Positions 50,982-60,507 are shown, counted from the stretch's first letter. The stretch is 64,000 bases of DNA from Zestosphaera sp. (GCA_038727705.1 JAVYVJ010000001.1:345924-409923); one strand, 5' to 3'. The notes: generated from the letters alone by a model not told the origin. Numbers and translations are program-made.

Positions 50982-51344
50982 ATGGCCAGGACGGGTCCTA
51001 CCAACATAGTCGTAAGGTCGCTGATAGATGATCTAAGGAAGACGGCTAACCGCTGCAAAGCCCCTATATGGGACTACGTGGCCGAGATCCTTGAGAAGCC
51101 TTCACGAAGAAGAGTCGTTGTAAACGTATCTAAGTTGAGCAGGGTAGCTACTGAGGGTGAAGTACTGTTAGTTCCTGGGAAAGTTCTAGGGTCCGGCCTT
51201 GTCAATAAGAGGGTGACAGTAGCTGCTCTAAGCTTCTCATCTAGAGCCGTTGAGAAAATTAAGGGTGCGGGGGGAGAGGCTATGAGTATTAAGGAGTTGA
51301 TGTCTATTAATCCCCAAGGGAGTGGAGTGAGGGTGATAGCATGA
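50982..51344 (+). CDS. rpl18e: Large ribosomal subunit protein eL18
   Basis: eL18, 120 aa, homologous to uL15 in fold. RTGPTNIVVRSLIDDLRKTA, RVVVNVSKLSRVATEGEVLL, VPGKVLGSGLVNKRVTVAAL and the end region AMSIKELMSINPQGSGVRVI are diagnostic. ATG at 50982 follows GGTGAGTGAG; the in-frame GTG at 50970 is in the ribosome-binding region. Overlaps uL13 by 4 nt. Confidence 0.95.
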   Translation: MARTGPTNIVVRSLIDDLRKTANRCKAPIWDYVAEILEKPSRRRVVVNVSKLSRVATEGEVLLVPGKVLGSGLVNKRVTVAALSFSSRAVEKIKGAGGEAMSIKELMSINPQGSGVRVIA

Positions 51345-51793
51345 CCGCTCAGAATGAAGAAATTGAGAATGTGGTCATTATAGATGCTGAAGGCGCTATC
51401 TTAGGCAGGCTGGCCTCCAGCATAGCCCAACTCCTCAAGGAGGGTTACAGGGTCTACGTGGTGAACGCTGAGAAGGCTGTGGTGAGCGGGGATAAGAGGA
51501 GGGTTATTGAGGGCTATAAGGTATGGCTTTCAATCAAAACTTTAAGGAATCCTGGCAAGTCTTCTCCGAGGAGGCCTAAAAACCCTGTCTCCATAGTTAA
51601 GTACACCGTGCGTGGGATGTTGCCTAAGACCTTCAACAAAGGACGTTCAAGGTTGAGCAGGTTAAAGGTTTTTGTCGGAGTTCCTAAGGAGTTTGAGGGT
51701 AGGAAGATGATTAAAATTCCTTCTTCAGGGATTAAGAGAGTGGTGTCAGTGAGTGAGATAGCTGAAGCACTCGGGTGGAGGGGCAGGAAATGA
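51341..51793 (+). CDS. rpl13: Large ribosomal subunit protein uL13
   Basis: uL13, 150 aa. IIDAEGAILGRLASSIAQLL, VYVVNAEKAVVSGDKRRVIE, RRPKNPVSIVKYTVRGMLPK and LKVFVGVPKEFEGRK are the conserved segments. Overlaps eL18 and uS9 by 4 nt each, so the operon is fully coupled here. Confidence 0.96.
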   Translation: MTAQNEEIENVVIIDAEGAILGRLASSIAQLLKEGYRVYVVNAEKAVVSGDKRRVIEGYKVWLSIKTLRNPGKSSPRRPKNPVSIVKYTVRGMLPKTFNKGRSRLSRLKVFVGVPKEFEGRKMIKIPSSGIKRVVSVSEIAEALGWRGRK

Positions 51794-52218
51794 GCATGCA
51801 ATCATCGCCGCATGGACTAAAAGTAGTTATTGCTGTGGGCAAGCGCAAGACAGCCGTTGCGAAGGCTGTGATAGAGGAGGGCAAGGGCAGGGTATGGGTG
51901 AATGATGTTCCTATAGAGCTCTGGCCTGTAGAGATGGCCAAACTGAAGATGATGGAGCCCTTGATGCTGGCCGGCGAGAACGTGTGGGGTAAGGTAGATA
52001 TTCATGTGTATGTTACGGGCGGCGGTGTCATGGCTCAAGCAGACGCCGTCAGGACGGCGATAGCGCGGGCACTCGCATCCTTCACGAACAACGAGGAGTT
52101 AAGGAGGATCTACAGCGAATACTCTAGGGCGATGCTGGCAGGTGATCCTAGGCGGACGGAGCCTGAGAAGTGGATGCGCTACTCTGCCAGACGGTTTAGG
52201 CAGAAGTCTTACAGGTGA
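51790..52218 (+). CDS. rps9: Small ribosomal subunit protein uS9
   Basis: uS9, whose C-terminal tail contacts P-site tRNA. VVIAVGKRKTAVAKAVIEEG, VYVTGGGVMAQADAVRTAIA, AGDPRRTEPEKWMRYSARRF and the terminal RQKSYR are canonical. ATG at 51790 overlaps the uL13 stop and follows GGAGGGGCAGG. Length is 142 aa. Confidence 0.96.
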   Translation: MSMQSSPHGLKVVIAVGKRKTAVAKAVIEEGKGRVWVNDVPIELWPVEMAKLKMMEPLMLAGENVWGKVDIHVYVTGGGVMAQADAVRTAIARALASFTNNEELRRIYSEYSRAMLAGDPRRTEPEKWMRYSARRFRQKSYR

Positions 52219-52225
52219 TGAGCTG

Positions 52226-52429
52226 ATGGTTATCTTCCCTGTCAGGTGTTTCACATGCGGGTCTGTGATCGGTGATAGGTGGGATGCATTCGTCGAGGGG
52301 GTCAAATCCGGCAGAGAGCCGGGTAAGGTGCTTGACGAGTTGGGTGTTAAGAGGTACTGCTGTAGGAGAATGTTTATTTCTCATCTCAATCTAATTGAGG
52401 AACTAGTAATGTATTCTAGGAAGGTGTGA
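52226..52429 (+). CDS. rpoN: DNA-directed RNA polymerase subunit N
   Basis: RpoN (eukaryotic Rpb10) of 67 aa. [19 protein letters not shown] and [14 protein letters not shown] contain the zinc-binding CxxC...CC pattern. ATG at 52226 follows GGTGATG. The next gene is uS2, 4 nt after its stop; the rpoK gene that often sits here is absent. Confidence 0.96.
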   Translation: MVIFPVRCFTCGSVIGDRWDAFVEGVKSGREPGKVLDELGVKRYCCRRMFISHLNLIEELVMYSRKV

Positions 52430-52433
52430 TGGG

Positions 52434-53072
52434 ATGAGTGAGGACGTGGATCGTGAGAGGTTAGCCGGTAGCGAGCTCTTGGTGCCGCTTAACTTGTATC
52501 TTGAGGCAGGGGTTCACATAGGCACTTATATGTGCACTAAGCACATGGAGAGGTTTGTGTATAGGCAGAGGCCGGACGGCCCTTACATAATAGATGTTAA
52601 GAAAATAGATGAGCGGATACGTGTAGCTGGTAAATTCCTGGCGAGCTACAAACCTGAGTCAGTTCTCGCCGTCTCGGCGAGGCCCTACGGCTTCCAGCCC
52701 GTGCAGAGATTTGCTGAGATAACCGGTGGTAAAGCTATCGTGGGAAGGTTCATACCTGGCACTCTGACCAACCCCAACTTGAGTGCCTACATAGAGCCGG
52801 ACATATTAGTAGTGACGGACCCTAGGGTCGACCAGCAGGCGTTACTTGAGGCGTCAAGAATAGGCATACCCGTAGTGGCGATCGTCAGCACCGACTCGAA
52901 AACTAACAATATCGATTTAGTGATTCCAGGCAACAACAAAGGCAGGAAATCTTTGGCTGTCATATACTGGTTACTTGCTAGGCAAACCCTCAGAGAGAGG
53001 GGGCTCATACCGTCGACCGGCGAACTGAGCGTTGGTCCCGAGACCTTCGAGACTAGGGTGCTCAGTAAATGA
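52434..53072 (+). CDS. rps2: Small ribosomal subunit protein uS2
   Basis: Archaeal uS2, 212 aa. [60 protein letters not shown] and [20 protein letters not shown] are diagnostic of the archaeal/eukaryotic form. ATG 4 nt after rpoN, and a 4-nt overlap with the MEMO gene. Confidence 0.96.
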   Translation: MSEDVDRERLAGSELLVPLNLYLEAGVHIGTYMCTKHMERFVYRQRPDGPYIIDVKKIDERIRVAGKFLASYKPESVLAVSARPYGFQPVQRFAEITGGKAIVGRFIPGTLTNPNLSAYIEPDILVVTDPRVDQQALLEASRIGIPVVAIVSTDSKTNNIDLVIPGNNKGRKSLAVIYWLLARQTLRERGLIPSTGELSVGPETFETRVLSK

Positions 53073-53920
53073 GCCTTAGAAAAGCGGCGGTGGCCGGTTA
53101 TTTCTATGAGGGGAAAAGAGAAGAGCTGATCAGAAGGATTGAGTGGGCATATACCCATAGCCCAGGACCTGGCGTTCTCCCCAGAGTTTCCGATACCAGG
53201 AATAAGGAGAGCTTGGGTTTCATAGTACCGCACGCTGGCTACGTGTACAGTGGGCCTGTGGCTGCGCACTCTTACGCCAAGATGGCATCGGAGGGCAGAC
53301 CTGACGTGTTTGTAATGCTGGGTCCTAACCACACAGGAGTTGGCGAGGCTGTATCTGTTTGGGATGAAGGTGCCTGGGAAACCCCATTAGGTCGCGTCGA
53401 CGTTGATGTAGAGTTAGCCAGGAGGGTAATTGAGAACTCGCAATACGCTAGGTCGGATAAGCTGGCACATTACGAAGAGCACTCTATCGAGGTGCAGCTA
53501 CCGTTTCTACAGCATCTATTTAGAGATGTGAAAATAGTGCCTATATCGATAATGTATCAAGTGCCTGAAGTGGCTAAGGATCTAGCTACCGCGATCCTTA
53601 AGTCCGTGACTGAGTTAGGTAGGGACGCCGTCATCATCTCAACCACTGACTTAACTCACTATGAACCCCATGAAAACGCGATCAGGAAGGACCAGCTAGT
53701 CTTGGACAGGATTAAGGCGTTGGATCCGGAGGGTTTGTTTGAGGTGGTCCTCAGGAGGAATATCTCTATGTGCGGGGTTGCGCCAGTCATGACGCTGTTG
53801 CTTTACGCCAACCTAAGTAAGTCCTCAGGCGCTGAAATCCTTAAGTATGCTACCTCAGGAGATATTTCAGGAGATAAGTCACTTGTCGTCGGCTATTCGT
53901 CTATAAGGATCCTTAAGTAG
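53069..53920 (+). CDS. MEMO1 (AmmeMemoRadiSam B) family protein
   Basis: A 283-aa MEMO-family protein related to non-haem-iron dioxygenases. [20 protein letters not shown] at the N-terminus, [29 protein letters not shown] and [17 protein letters not shown] are conserved, including putative metal-binding histidines. The family often sits beside radical SAM and AMMECR1 genes; here it is between uS2 and isoprenoid genes, its common crenarchaeal location. Biochemical function in archaea is unresolved. Confidence 0.9.
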   Translation: MSLRKAAVAGYFYEGKREELIRRIEWAYTHSPGPGVLPRVSDTRNKESLGFIVPHAGYVYSGPVAAHSYAKMASEGRPDVFVMLGPNHTGVGEAVSVWDEGAWETPLGRVDVDVELARRVIENSQYARSDKLAHYEEHSIEVQLPFLQHLFRDVKIVPISIMYQVPEVAKDLATAILKSVTELGRDAVIISTTDLTHYEPHENAIRKDQLVLDRIKALDPEGLFEVVLRRNISMCGVAPVMTLLLYANLSKSSGAEILKYATSGDISGDKSLVVGYSSIRILK

Positions 53921-53970
53921 CCAATCCCTCATTTAGTCTGGTTTGCGGGTATTTAAGAGGATTGATCGTG

Positions 53971-54714
53971 ATGAAGCTTACTAAGAGTGGTTACGGATGG
54001 GTACCGCTGTTCCACATACCTATTCCTGGCAGACATAACCCACTGATAGTGTTCCCAACAACGCATGAGGTTGTTGCAGAGGCTACCCTCATCGAGGGAG
54101 GCCTCAGGGTGGAAGTCTCAGGCTCTACTGATCCAGCGTATGTAGAGGGCAGGGTTACAGCCTTTCTAAGGCATTTGTTGTCTGAGGTAGGTATGAGCGT
54201 GTCGTTGGAACTGAGGCTTAGAGCTTCTTCCGACACGCCGAGGGAGTACGCATACGTCCACGCGACAAACACGGCTCTGGAGTTGCTTGGGGGTAAGCTG
54301 GACGAGGACATAGTTGAAGCTGCTTGGCACGTGGACGTTAAGGTTGGCTTGCCGCACAGCGTCCTAGCATTGAGGAAGGCGCAGATAGTCGGCAAGCCCT
54401 ACATATGGAGGTTTGGTGAAGGCCATGTCGAGTTAGACAAGGATCTCATGGCTGAGGTGTTCAGCCGCTCGGAAGTCGCGTTTACCCTGCACACGCCCCC
54501 GCTCGCAGATTATCTAACACACTTAGCGGGGAACTGCATAGTAAACATATTTACCGGGTTGAGGGAGGGTGAAGACTTAAGCGACTTGATCAGGCTGTAC
54601 AACGCTCTGTGGTATGCAATTCACGGCGTTTACCCCCCTCACGGGGAGAGAGGATTTGGAGTGATTTTCCCGGATGCAGACAAAGCAGTAAGTGCTGAGG
54701 TGACTATTGATTGA
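53971..54714 (+). CDS. GHMP-like protein of the isoprenoid cluster lacking the ATP glycine loop
   Basis: A protein of about 247 aa in the position occupied by mevalonate-pathway kinases in related archaea, between MEMO and isopentenyl phosphate kinase. The order of elements vaguely follows GHMP kinases: IPGRHNPLIVFPTTHEVVAE, a beta region, and RASSDTPREYAYVHATNTAL (where GHMP enzymes have P-x(2)-GLGSSA-type loops). A helix LLGGKLDEDIVEAAW and a final GERGFGVIFPDADKAVSAEV follow. The glycine-rich ATP loop is missing. I do not recognise it as an active kinase. Overlaps the kinase downstream by 4 nt, so it is part of the operon. ATG at 53971 follows GATCGTG; GTG/ATT codons at 53962 are also in frame. 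Confidence 0.6.
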   Translation: MKLTKSGYGWVPLFHIPIPGRHNPLIVFPTTHEVVAEATLIEGGLRVEVSGSTDPAYVEGRVTAFLRHLLSEVGMSVSLELRLRASSDTPREYAYVHATNTALELLGGKLDEDIVEAAWHVDVKVGLPHSVLALRKAQIVGKPYIWRFGEGHVELDKDLMAEVFSRSEVAFTLHTPPLADYLTHLAGNCIVNIFTGLREGEDLSDLIRLYNALWYAIHGVYPPHGERGFGVIFPDADKAVSAEVTID

Positions 54715-55481
54715 AGGTCGTGGTCAAGCTCGGCGGTTCAGTCATCACTAGGAAGGATGAGCCATTCTCCATCCGCTTAGATACGGTGATCAGGCTGGCT
54801 GGCGAGGTGTCTGTCTTTAGGGCCTCCCACCAAGATTGTGGACTGGCTCTCGTGCATGGAGGGGGTTCCTTCGGTCATCCGGTAGTTGAGGAGTGTCTTA
54901 AGACTGCCGGCTGCATAGATCAAGAGTGTTTCTCTAGAACGTCGTTCTACATGGATCTGCTGAGTCATGCAGTCGCTGAAGCGCTATTGAGTTCACGCCT
55001 ACCTGCGGTGAGGATTCCGCCCAGATCGGTGTGTGAGGGGGTTGAGTATGAGAGCTGCGACCTATGGATTGTGAGTAAGATGGTCGACGCTGGCGTCATA
55101 CCACTCCTTTATGGTGACGTGGTTTTAAGTAGGGATGGCTTCAGAGTAATATCTGGTGACGATATTGTCTGGTACTTAGCAAAGTTCCTAGGTGTTGAGA
55201 AGGTCATTTTCGTCACTGACGTGAATGGGGTTTACGATAGAAACCCCAAGAAGTTCGGTAATGCTAGGGTGTTGAGCGGGATGCACGTTAATGAGGCGTT
55301 AAGAATTGCTGAGTTCTGGGGTGTTCATGACGTGACTGGCGGCATGTTGAGTAAACTCAGGAAGGTTTTGATGTTGGATCTCAACAATGTTGAGATCTAC
55401 GTGATCAATGGTTTGATTCCCAACAACTTATTAAACGCCCTTGAGGGAAAGAAGGTAGTAGGGTCAGTGCTATGGGTTTAA
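54711..55481 (+). CDS. Isopentenyl phosphate kinase
   Basis: Amino-acid-kinase-fold enzyme making IPP from isopentenyl phosphate in the modified archaeal mevalonate pathway. KVVVKLGGSVITRKDEP at the N-terminus, LALVHGGGSFGHPV with the catalytic His (H56), VISGDDIVWYLAKF, FVTDVNGVYDRNP and HDVTGGMLSKL are diagnostic. 256 aa. TTG start after GAGGTGAC, overlapping the upstream gene. Followed by type 2 IPP isomerase, completing a C5 unit. Confidence 0.94.
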   Translation: MKVVVKLGGSVITRKDEPFSIRLDTVIRLAGEVSVFRASHQDCGLALVHGGGSFGHPVVEECLKTAGCIDQECFSRTSFYMDLLSHAVAEALLSSRLPAVRIPPRSVCEGVEYESCDLWIVSKMVDAGVIPLLYGDVVLSRDGFRVISGDDIVWYLAKFLGVEKVIFVTDVNGVYDRNPKKFGNARVLSGMHVNEALRIAEFWGVHDVTGGMLSKLRKVLMLDLNNVEIYVINGLIPNNLLNALEGKKVVGSVLWV

Positions 55482-56554
55482 GCGGCGAGAATCGTGCCAG
55501 AAAACTGGAGCACATAGATGTGGTCCTCAACAAGCATGTTGAAGGACCTGGCACGACGTGGTTTGAGTACGTGTTTCTGCTACATCACGCGGCATCGGAA
55601 GTGTCATTGAGCGATGTCGACGTCAGGACTCACTTCCTCGGCAGGGAGTTAAGGGCCCCTCTCCTAATTTCAGCCATGACAGGCGGGGCTCCGGGCACTG
55701 AAGAAATAAATCTTAAGCTCGCTGAGGTTGCCGAGAAGTTCGGTATAGGGTTAGGTCTTGGGAGTCAGAGAGCGGCTGTTGAGGATTCAAGACTTGAGTA
55801 TACATACAGGGTGGTTAGGGAATATGCTAGAAGCGTTCCGGTCATAGGTAATATAGGGGCGTACGAGTTCATCAAATATGACTTGAGAACTATTGAAAAA
55901 CTGGTTAGCATGGTCGAGGCTGATGCGCTGGCCGTTCACTTAAACCTAGCTCAAGAGATTGTGCAGCCTGAGGGTACCCCCAACTTCAGCAACTTGGTCA
56001 GAAAGGTTGAGTTAATTGTTAGGGAGCTCTCAATCCCTCTGGTAGTTAAGGAAGTTGGTCAGGGCCTCTCATACGAAGTCGTTAAGGATCTAAGCAATAT
56101 CGGCGTTAGAATATTCGATGTCGCGGGTGCTGGAGGAACTAATTGGGTGGTCGTTGAGAAGCATAGGGCGCAGAGAAGGGGCGATAAACTCAAGGAGTTG
56201 ATTGCTGGGAACCTGATCGATTGGGGGATACCGACAGCTGCCTCCATCATTGAGGCTCGGAGGGCGGCCCCTCACTCCACCGTGATAGGTTCGGGCGGCA
56301 TTAGGACCTCAATCGATGCTGTAAAGGCTTTGAGAATAGGCGCTGACTTAGTGGGGATCGCGGCCCCCGTTCTTAGGTCCTACTTCGGTGGTTGCCTGGA
56401 TGAGTATATAGGTGCCTTCATACACGGCATTAAGGCTGTTATAGCCCTGACGGGAAGCAGAAGTCTTGAGGAGTTGAGAAGTAGACCCGTGGTCATTACC
56501 TCAATGTTGAGGGAGTGGTTGATGAGCAGGGGGTTCGACGGGCGGGCTGAGTAG
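55472..56554 (+). CDS. fni: Isopentenyl-diphosphate delta-isomerase, type 2
   Basis: FMN- and NADPH-dependent isomerase converting IPP to DMAPP, 360 aa. KLEHIDVVLNKHVEGPGTTW at the N-terminus, LISAMTGGAPGTEEINLKLA, GLGSQRAAVEDSRLE, VHLNLAQEIVQPEGTPNF and DVAGAGGTNWVVVEKHRA are family motifs, with the FMN-phosphate loop GSGGIRTSIDAVKALRIGAD. Overlaps the preceding kinase by 10 nt. Confidence 0.96.
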   Translation: MGLSGENRARKLEHIDVVLNKHVEGPGTTWFEYVFLLHHAASEVSLSDVDVRTHFLGRELRAPLLISAMTGGAPGTEEINLKLAEVAEKFGIGLGLGSQRAAVEDSRLEYTYRVVREYARSVPVIGNIGAYEFIKYDLRTIEKLVSMVEADALAVHLNLAQEIVQPEGTPNFSNLVRKVELIVRELSIPLVVKEVGQGLSYEVVKDLSNIGVRIFDVAGAGGTNWVVVEKHRAQRRGDKLKELIAGNLIDWGIPTAASIIEARRAAPHSTVIGSGGIRTSIDAVKALRIGADLVGIAAPVLRSYFGGCLDEYIGAFIHGIKAVIALTGSRSLEELRSRPVVITSMLREWLMSRGFDGRAE

Positions 56555-56619
56555 TTCAAACCTTTTAGGTGTGGAAACTTGTTTAAATTTTATGCCCGCA
56601 CTATATCTGGGTATACTGG

Positions 56620-57627
56620 ATGAGCAGGGACTTCAGTAGGTTGATGGGCTATGCGAGGTACGTGGCGTCAGAGGTGAACAAAATCATTGATGAGGTCGTC
56701 AGCGGCAAACCCTCGAAGCTCTATGACGCGTCTTCACATCTAATCAAGGCGGGCGGTAAGAGACTGAGGCCCTTGGCCCTCGTCTTAAGTGGTAGGATGT
56801 ACGGGCTGAATGAAAAGCTGGGCTTCATAGCTGGGGCGTCTGTCGAGATACTTCATAACTTCACGCTAATTCACGACGATATAATGGATAAAGATCAGTT
56901 CCGCAGGGGAGTTCCAACGGTACACACAGTCTATGGAGAAGATACAGCAATACTTGCTGGTGATTTGCTGTTTGCTAAATCCTACGAGACCCTCTCGAAG
57001 CTCTCAGGCCTTGTGCCGAGCGACAGGTTGATCAACGCTTTTAAGGAACTCACGTGGGCTGCCGTAACCGTTGCTGAGGGCCAGGCGCTCGACATGGAGT
57101 TTGAGGGAAGGTGGGACGTTACGGTCGACGAGTATCTTGAGATGATCTACAAGAAGACCGCCGGGCTCTTTAAATCGAGTCTAGTCATAGGTGCGCTCCT
57201 GGCAGGAGCACCCAGTAGCGAGATCACATATCTCGAGGAATTTGCCAAGGGTGTCGGGATAGCGTTCCAGATCAGGGACGATGTCCTGGGATTAGTGGCG
57301 GACGAGGCTGTTTTAGGGAAGCCTGTCTACAGTGATTTGAGGGAGGGCAAGAAGACGGTCTTAGTCATTCATGCTTTAAGCCGGCTGAATCCCGGTGAGA
57401 AGGAGAGGTTGATGAGCGTCCTGGGTAAGAGGGATGTGAAGATTGGGGAGTTAAAGGAGGTTGCTGACCTAATTAGGTCAACCGGTGCCATAGAGTTTGC
57501 TGAGGGCTTGGCCGACACGTACCTTATGAAGGGGTTAGACTACCTAAGCAGGACGCAGCCAGTGGATCATGAGGCTAAGGATCTCCTGAAGGATTTAGCT
57601 CTCTACGTTACTGAGAGGAATTACTAA
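56620..57627 (+). CDS. Polyprenyl (geranylgeranyl) diphosphate synthase
   Basis: Trans-prenyltransferase extending DMAPP with IPP, probably to C20 (GGPP) or longer for membrane ether lipids. First aspartate-rich motif LIHDDIMDKDQFRRG (D86, D87, D90) and second QIRDDVLGLVADE (about 216-228); the KxxG-R motif is KAGGKRLRP. FNLIHD-type aromatic residues before the first motif (FTLIHDD) leave chain length unspecified. 335 aa, TGG-rich promoter region 66 bp after fni. Confidence 0.93.
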   Translation: MSRDFSRLMGYARYVASEVNKIIDEVVSGKPSKLYDASSHLIKAGGKRLRPLALVLSGRMYGLNEKLGFIAGASVEILHNFTLIHDDIMDKDQFRRGVPTVHTVYGEDTAILAGDLLFAKSYETLSKLSGLVPSDRLINAFKELTWAAVTVAEGQALDMEFEGRWDVTVDEYLEMIYKKTAGLFKSSLVIGALLAGAPSSEITYLEEFAKGVGIAFQIRDDVLGLVADEAVLGKPVYSDLREGKKTVLVIHALSRLNPGEKERLMSVLGKRDVKIGELKEVADLIRSTGAIEFAEGLADTYLMKGLDYLSRTQPVDHEAKDLLKDLALYVTERNY

Positions 57628-57629
57628 GG

Positions 57630-58076
57630 ATGAGGTTGAGAGGGTCTCGAAAATCTGGCGAGGTCGTCGGCGGCTTGGGGAGATCCTCCGATCCCTATAA
57701 GCAACCTGATTGCCATGTTAAGGTAGGAGATACGTTGAAGAGGGTTCAGTGTTATGAGTTGGTAGAGTTTATGATGAGACCGGAGGGGAGGCCTGATTTT
57801 ACTGTATGTGGCCCCTCCGGTGAATGCGTTAGTGTAAGTGTTGAGGACAGGTTGAGAGTGATCGAGATCAGCGGTAGTGAAGTAATGGTGGATGTTGAGG
57901 AGGGTATGTGTGTGAAACTCGGCGGAAGGTTAGGGTCTATAATAACTGGTAAAGGGGAGGTCCGGAGCGTTAGATCCGACGTAAGTGGAGTGGTAGTCCT
58001 AGTCCATGAGGTACCGGTGTCTAGGCCTTCCACAACTCTCGTGTTTATTAAGGTAGGTGATTGTGTTGAGCGATAG
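57630..58076 (+). CDS. DUF2118 family (lipoyl/biotinyl-like) protein
   Basis: A 148-aa protein resembling archaeal DUF2118. The C-terminal half (GSIITGKGEVRSVRSDVSGV, then VVLVHEVPVSRPSTTLVFIK) has the biotinyl/lipoyl-carrier-like barrel pattern, but there is no modifiable lysine in an MKM-type motif. The N-terminal 50 residues are polar and weakly conserved. Starts 2 nt after the prenyl synthase; TTG at 57636 is possible. Overlaps gltX by about 11 nt. Function unknown. Confidence 0.65.
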   Translation: MRLRGSRKSGEVVGGLGRSSDPYKQPDCHVKVGDTLKRVQCYELVEFMMRPEGRPDFTVCGPSGECVSVSVEDRLRVIEISGSEVMVDVEEGMCVKLGGRLGSIITGKGEVRSVRSDVSGVVVLVHEVPVSRPSTTLVFIKVGDCVER

Positions 58077-59850
58077 GACTGAACTGCCTCCGGACATCCA
58101 AAGGTTGGTCAGGGGGTTAGCCCTCAAGAACGCTTACGAGCATGGTGGAAAGGCTGTAGAGGGCCCTGTGATGAGTGCAGTCCTCGGGGAGCATCCTGAA
58201 TTAAGGCCGTTTGCCAGGAGCCTGGCTAAGTTCATCTCGCAGGTCGTTAAGGAGGTCAACGCGCTACATCCGAGTGAGCAGGAAAGGCTGCTGTTGAGCG
58301 AGTTCCCTGAACTCCTTGAGCAGAGGAGGGAGAAAGGGGGGAAGAAAGGGCTACCACCGCTTCCGAACGTTGAGTCATACAGACTCGTCAAGACTAGGTT
58401 CGCACCAAACCCTGACTTCTACATTCACTTAGGAAATGTGAGGCCTGCGCTCCTAAGCTACGAATACGCTAAGATGTACAAGGGCGTGATGATACTGAGG
58501 TTTGAAGACACGGATCCGAGGATAAAGACGCCTTTACCTGAGGCCTACCAGCAGATCAAAGAAGATCTAAGGTGGTTGGGCATTGAGTGGGGTGAGGAGT
58601 ACATACAGTCCTTGAGAATGAACACATACTATAGGGTCGCTGAGGAATTGCTACGCAAGGGAGTTGCGTACGTCGATCTGTGCAGTCAGGAAGTGTTTAG
58701 GGGGTTTAAGTTGAAGCGTGCGGCATGCCCGCACAGGAACTTGAGTCCTGAGGCCAATCTTGAGCTTTTCGACAAAATGAGGTCCGGCTATTTTGGAGAG
58801 GGGGATGCGGTGGTGAGGATTAAGACCGACCTGAACCACCCGGACCTCTCCGTGGTTGATTGGGTTGCCTTCAGAGTGATTGACACTGATTCCCACCCTC
58901 ATCCTATAGTAGGCTCCAAGTATGTTGTATGGCCGACATACAATTTTGCTGCGGGGGTTGACGATCACCTGATGGGTGTTACACACATACTCAGGGGCAG
59001 AGAGCATTCACTGAACACCGTTAAGCAGAGATACCTGTATCAGCATTTAGGCTGGGTCTACCCTGAGGTGCTTAACCTGGGCAGGCTCAATCTGGAGGGT
59101 CTCATACTTAGTAAGTCAAGAATAAAGGAGTTGATCGCGGGCAAGCCAGGCGAGTTCAGCGGTCCCTCAGACATAAGGTTCGGCACCGTTTCCTCCTTAA
59201 GGAACAGAGGTATTGAACCACAGACCATACGTGAGGTCATTATGGAGGTAGGAGTTAAGTTAAGTGACGCGTCTATTAACTGGGAAAACATAGCGGCATT
59301 AAACAGGAAGATCATAGATAAAAAGTCTAAGAGGTTCATGAGCGTCTCCAACCCGGTTGAGCTACGCATATTAAAGTACTCAGGCCCTGCTAGGGTGGTG
59401 CTTCCCAACCATCCCGAGAACCCCTCCCTCGGAAGTAGGGAGGTATTGCTGGACCTCTCTGAGGACGGGTTATCCGTATACATAGATCGTAACGACTTGG
59501 GCGAGATAGTGAGTGCTGGAGCGTTTAGATTGATGGAGCTCTGCAATACTAGGGTGCTTAAGGTTGAGGGGGATGTGGTGTTAGGCGAGTTCATCGGCAA
59601 TGACCTAAAACAAGCCAAGGAAATGAGACTACCTATAGTTCAGTGGGTTCCGGTAAGGAATAGTATAAAGTTAAATGTCTTAGTTCCAAAGGGACTGGAG
59701 TTGCAGATCATCAGCGGCTTAAGCGAGCCGGCAGTACGTGACTTAAACCCTGGTGAGAAAGTACAGTTGGTTAGGTTCGGATTCGTTAGGATATTAAGAA
59801 CCGCGCGCGACGAAGAGACGGCCGTTGAGGCCGTATACATGCATGATTAA
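58066..59850 (+). CDS. gltX: Glutamyl-tRNA synthetase, archaeal type
   Basis: Class Ib synthetase charging tRNA-Glu and probably, non-discriminating, tRNA-Gln in an organism without GlnRS. Catalytic landmarks: RFAPNPDFYIHLGNVRPALL (HIGH-like HLGN), MILRFEDTDPRIKTPLPEAY, and the KMSKS-equivalent GLILSKSRIKELIAG. The C-terminal half is the beta-barrel anticodon domain of archaeal/eukaryotic type. An N-terminal helical extension of about 100 residues is typical of archaeal GluRS. TTG at 58066 after GGTGA is preferred over GTG 58057. Confidence 0.96.
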   Translation: MSDRTELPPDIQRLVRGLALKNAYEHGGKAVEGPVMSAVLGEHPELRPFARSLAKFISQVVKEVNALHPSEQERLLLSEFPELLEQRREKGGKKGLPPLPNVESYRLVKTRFAPNPDFYIHLGNVRPALLSYEYAKMYKGVMILRFEDTDPRIKTPLPEAYQQIKEDLRWLGIEWGEEYIQSLRMNTYYRVAEELLRKGVAYVDLCSQEVFRGFKLKRAACPHRNLSPEANLELFDKMRSGYFGEGDAVVRIKTDLNHPDLSVVDWVAFRVIDTDSHPHPIVGSKYVVWPTYNFAAGVDDHLMGVTHILRGREHSLNTVKQRYLYQHLGWVYPEVLNLGRLNLEGLILSKSRIKELIAGKPGEFSGPSDIRFGTVSSLRNRGIEPQTIREVIMEVGVKLSDASINWENIAALNRKIIDKKSKRFMSVSNPVELRILKYSGPARVVLPNHPENPSLGSREVLLDLSEDGLSVYIDRNDLGEIVSAGAFRLMELCNTRVLKVEGDVVLGEFIGNDLKQAKEMRLPIVQWVPVRNSIKLNVLVPKGLELQIISGLSEPAVRDLNPGEKVQLVRFGFVRILRTARDEETAVEAVYMHD

Positions 59851-60043
59851 GTTCTGGAATCCCCTAGCACTCCCGAGGAATTAGAGCTCCAGGGGATCAA
59901 TGCTCTCCTCTGTCTGCTCGAGCTTACCACCGAGGCAAATCCATAGCCATTCCACCCTATTGTAAGCTGTGGGGCTTTCCGGTTGTAAAGCTTAAAAGTT
60001 CCATATGTGTATAGTGTCTGGTACGACGACTGAGGGGATGAGG

Positions 60044-60427
60044 ATGAGTAAGGCCGTACATATAAAGTTTAAGACACCGCCTGAGGTGGCTGAGAAAGCC
60101 TATGAGGCGGTTAAGAAGGCTAGAGAGACCGAGGGTAAGGTTAGGAGAGGGGCTAACGAGACGACCAAGGCCATTGAGAGAGGCATAGCTAAACTAGTGG
60201 TTATAGCTGAGGATGTGGAGCCTCCTGAGGTTGTCATGCACCTCCCGTTACTCTGCGAGGAGAAGAAAGTCCCGTACGTGTATGTGCCTAGTAAGAAAAG
60301 GTTGGGCGAGTCTGCGGGGCTGCAGGTGGGTGCGGCAGCAGTGGCGGTGGTCGAGCCTGGACAGGCTAAGGAAGTAATAGAGGAGCTTGCCAGAGCTTAT
60401 CAAGAGCTGAAGTCCAAGGGAGCTTAA
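60044..60427 (+). CDS. rpl7ae: Ribosomal/C-D and H/ACA RNP protein L7Ae (eL8)
   Basis: Kink-turn-binding protein of 127 aa that serves in the 50S subunit, box C/D and H/ACA sRNPs and archaeal RNase [61 protein letters not shown] and a C-terminal helix are canonical. ATG at 60044 after GAGGGGATGAGG gives the usual start. The longer frame from 60005 adds 13 unconserved residues. TATA-like CTTAAAAG lies near 59990-59997. Confidence 0.96.
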   Translation: MSKAVHIKFKTPPEVAEKAYEAVKKARETEGKVRRGANETTKAIERGIAKLVVIAEDVEPPEVVMHLPLLCEEKKVPYVYVPSKKRLGESAGLQVGAAAVAVVEPGQAKEVIEELARAYQELKSKGA

Positions 60428-60507
60428 TAGGGAACCTGAATCCACAACTTTTTGTAGAGTTAACGCTCTGAAACAGACGTTAGTTGGGGACCTAACACCT
60501 GAAACAC

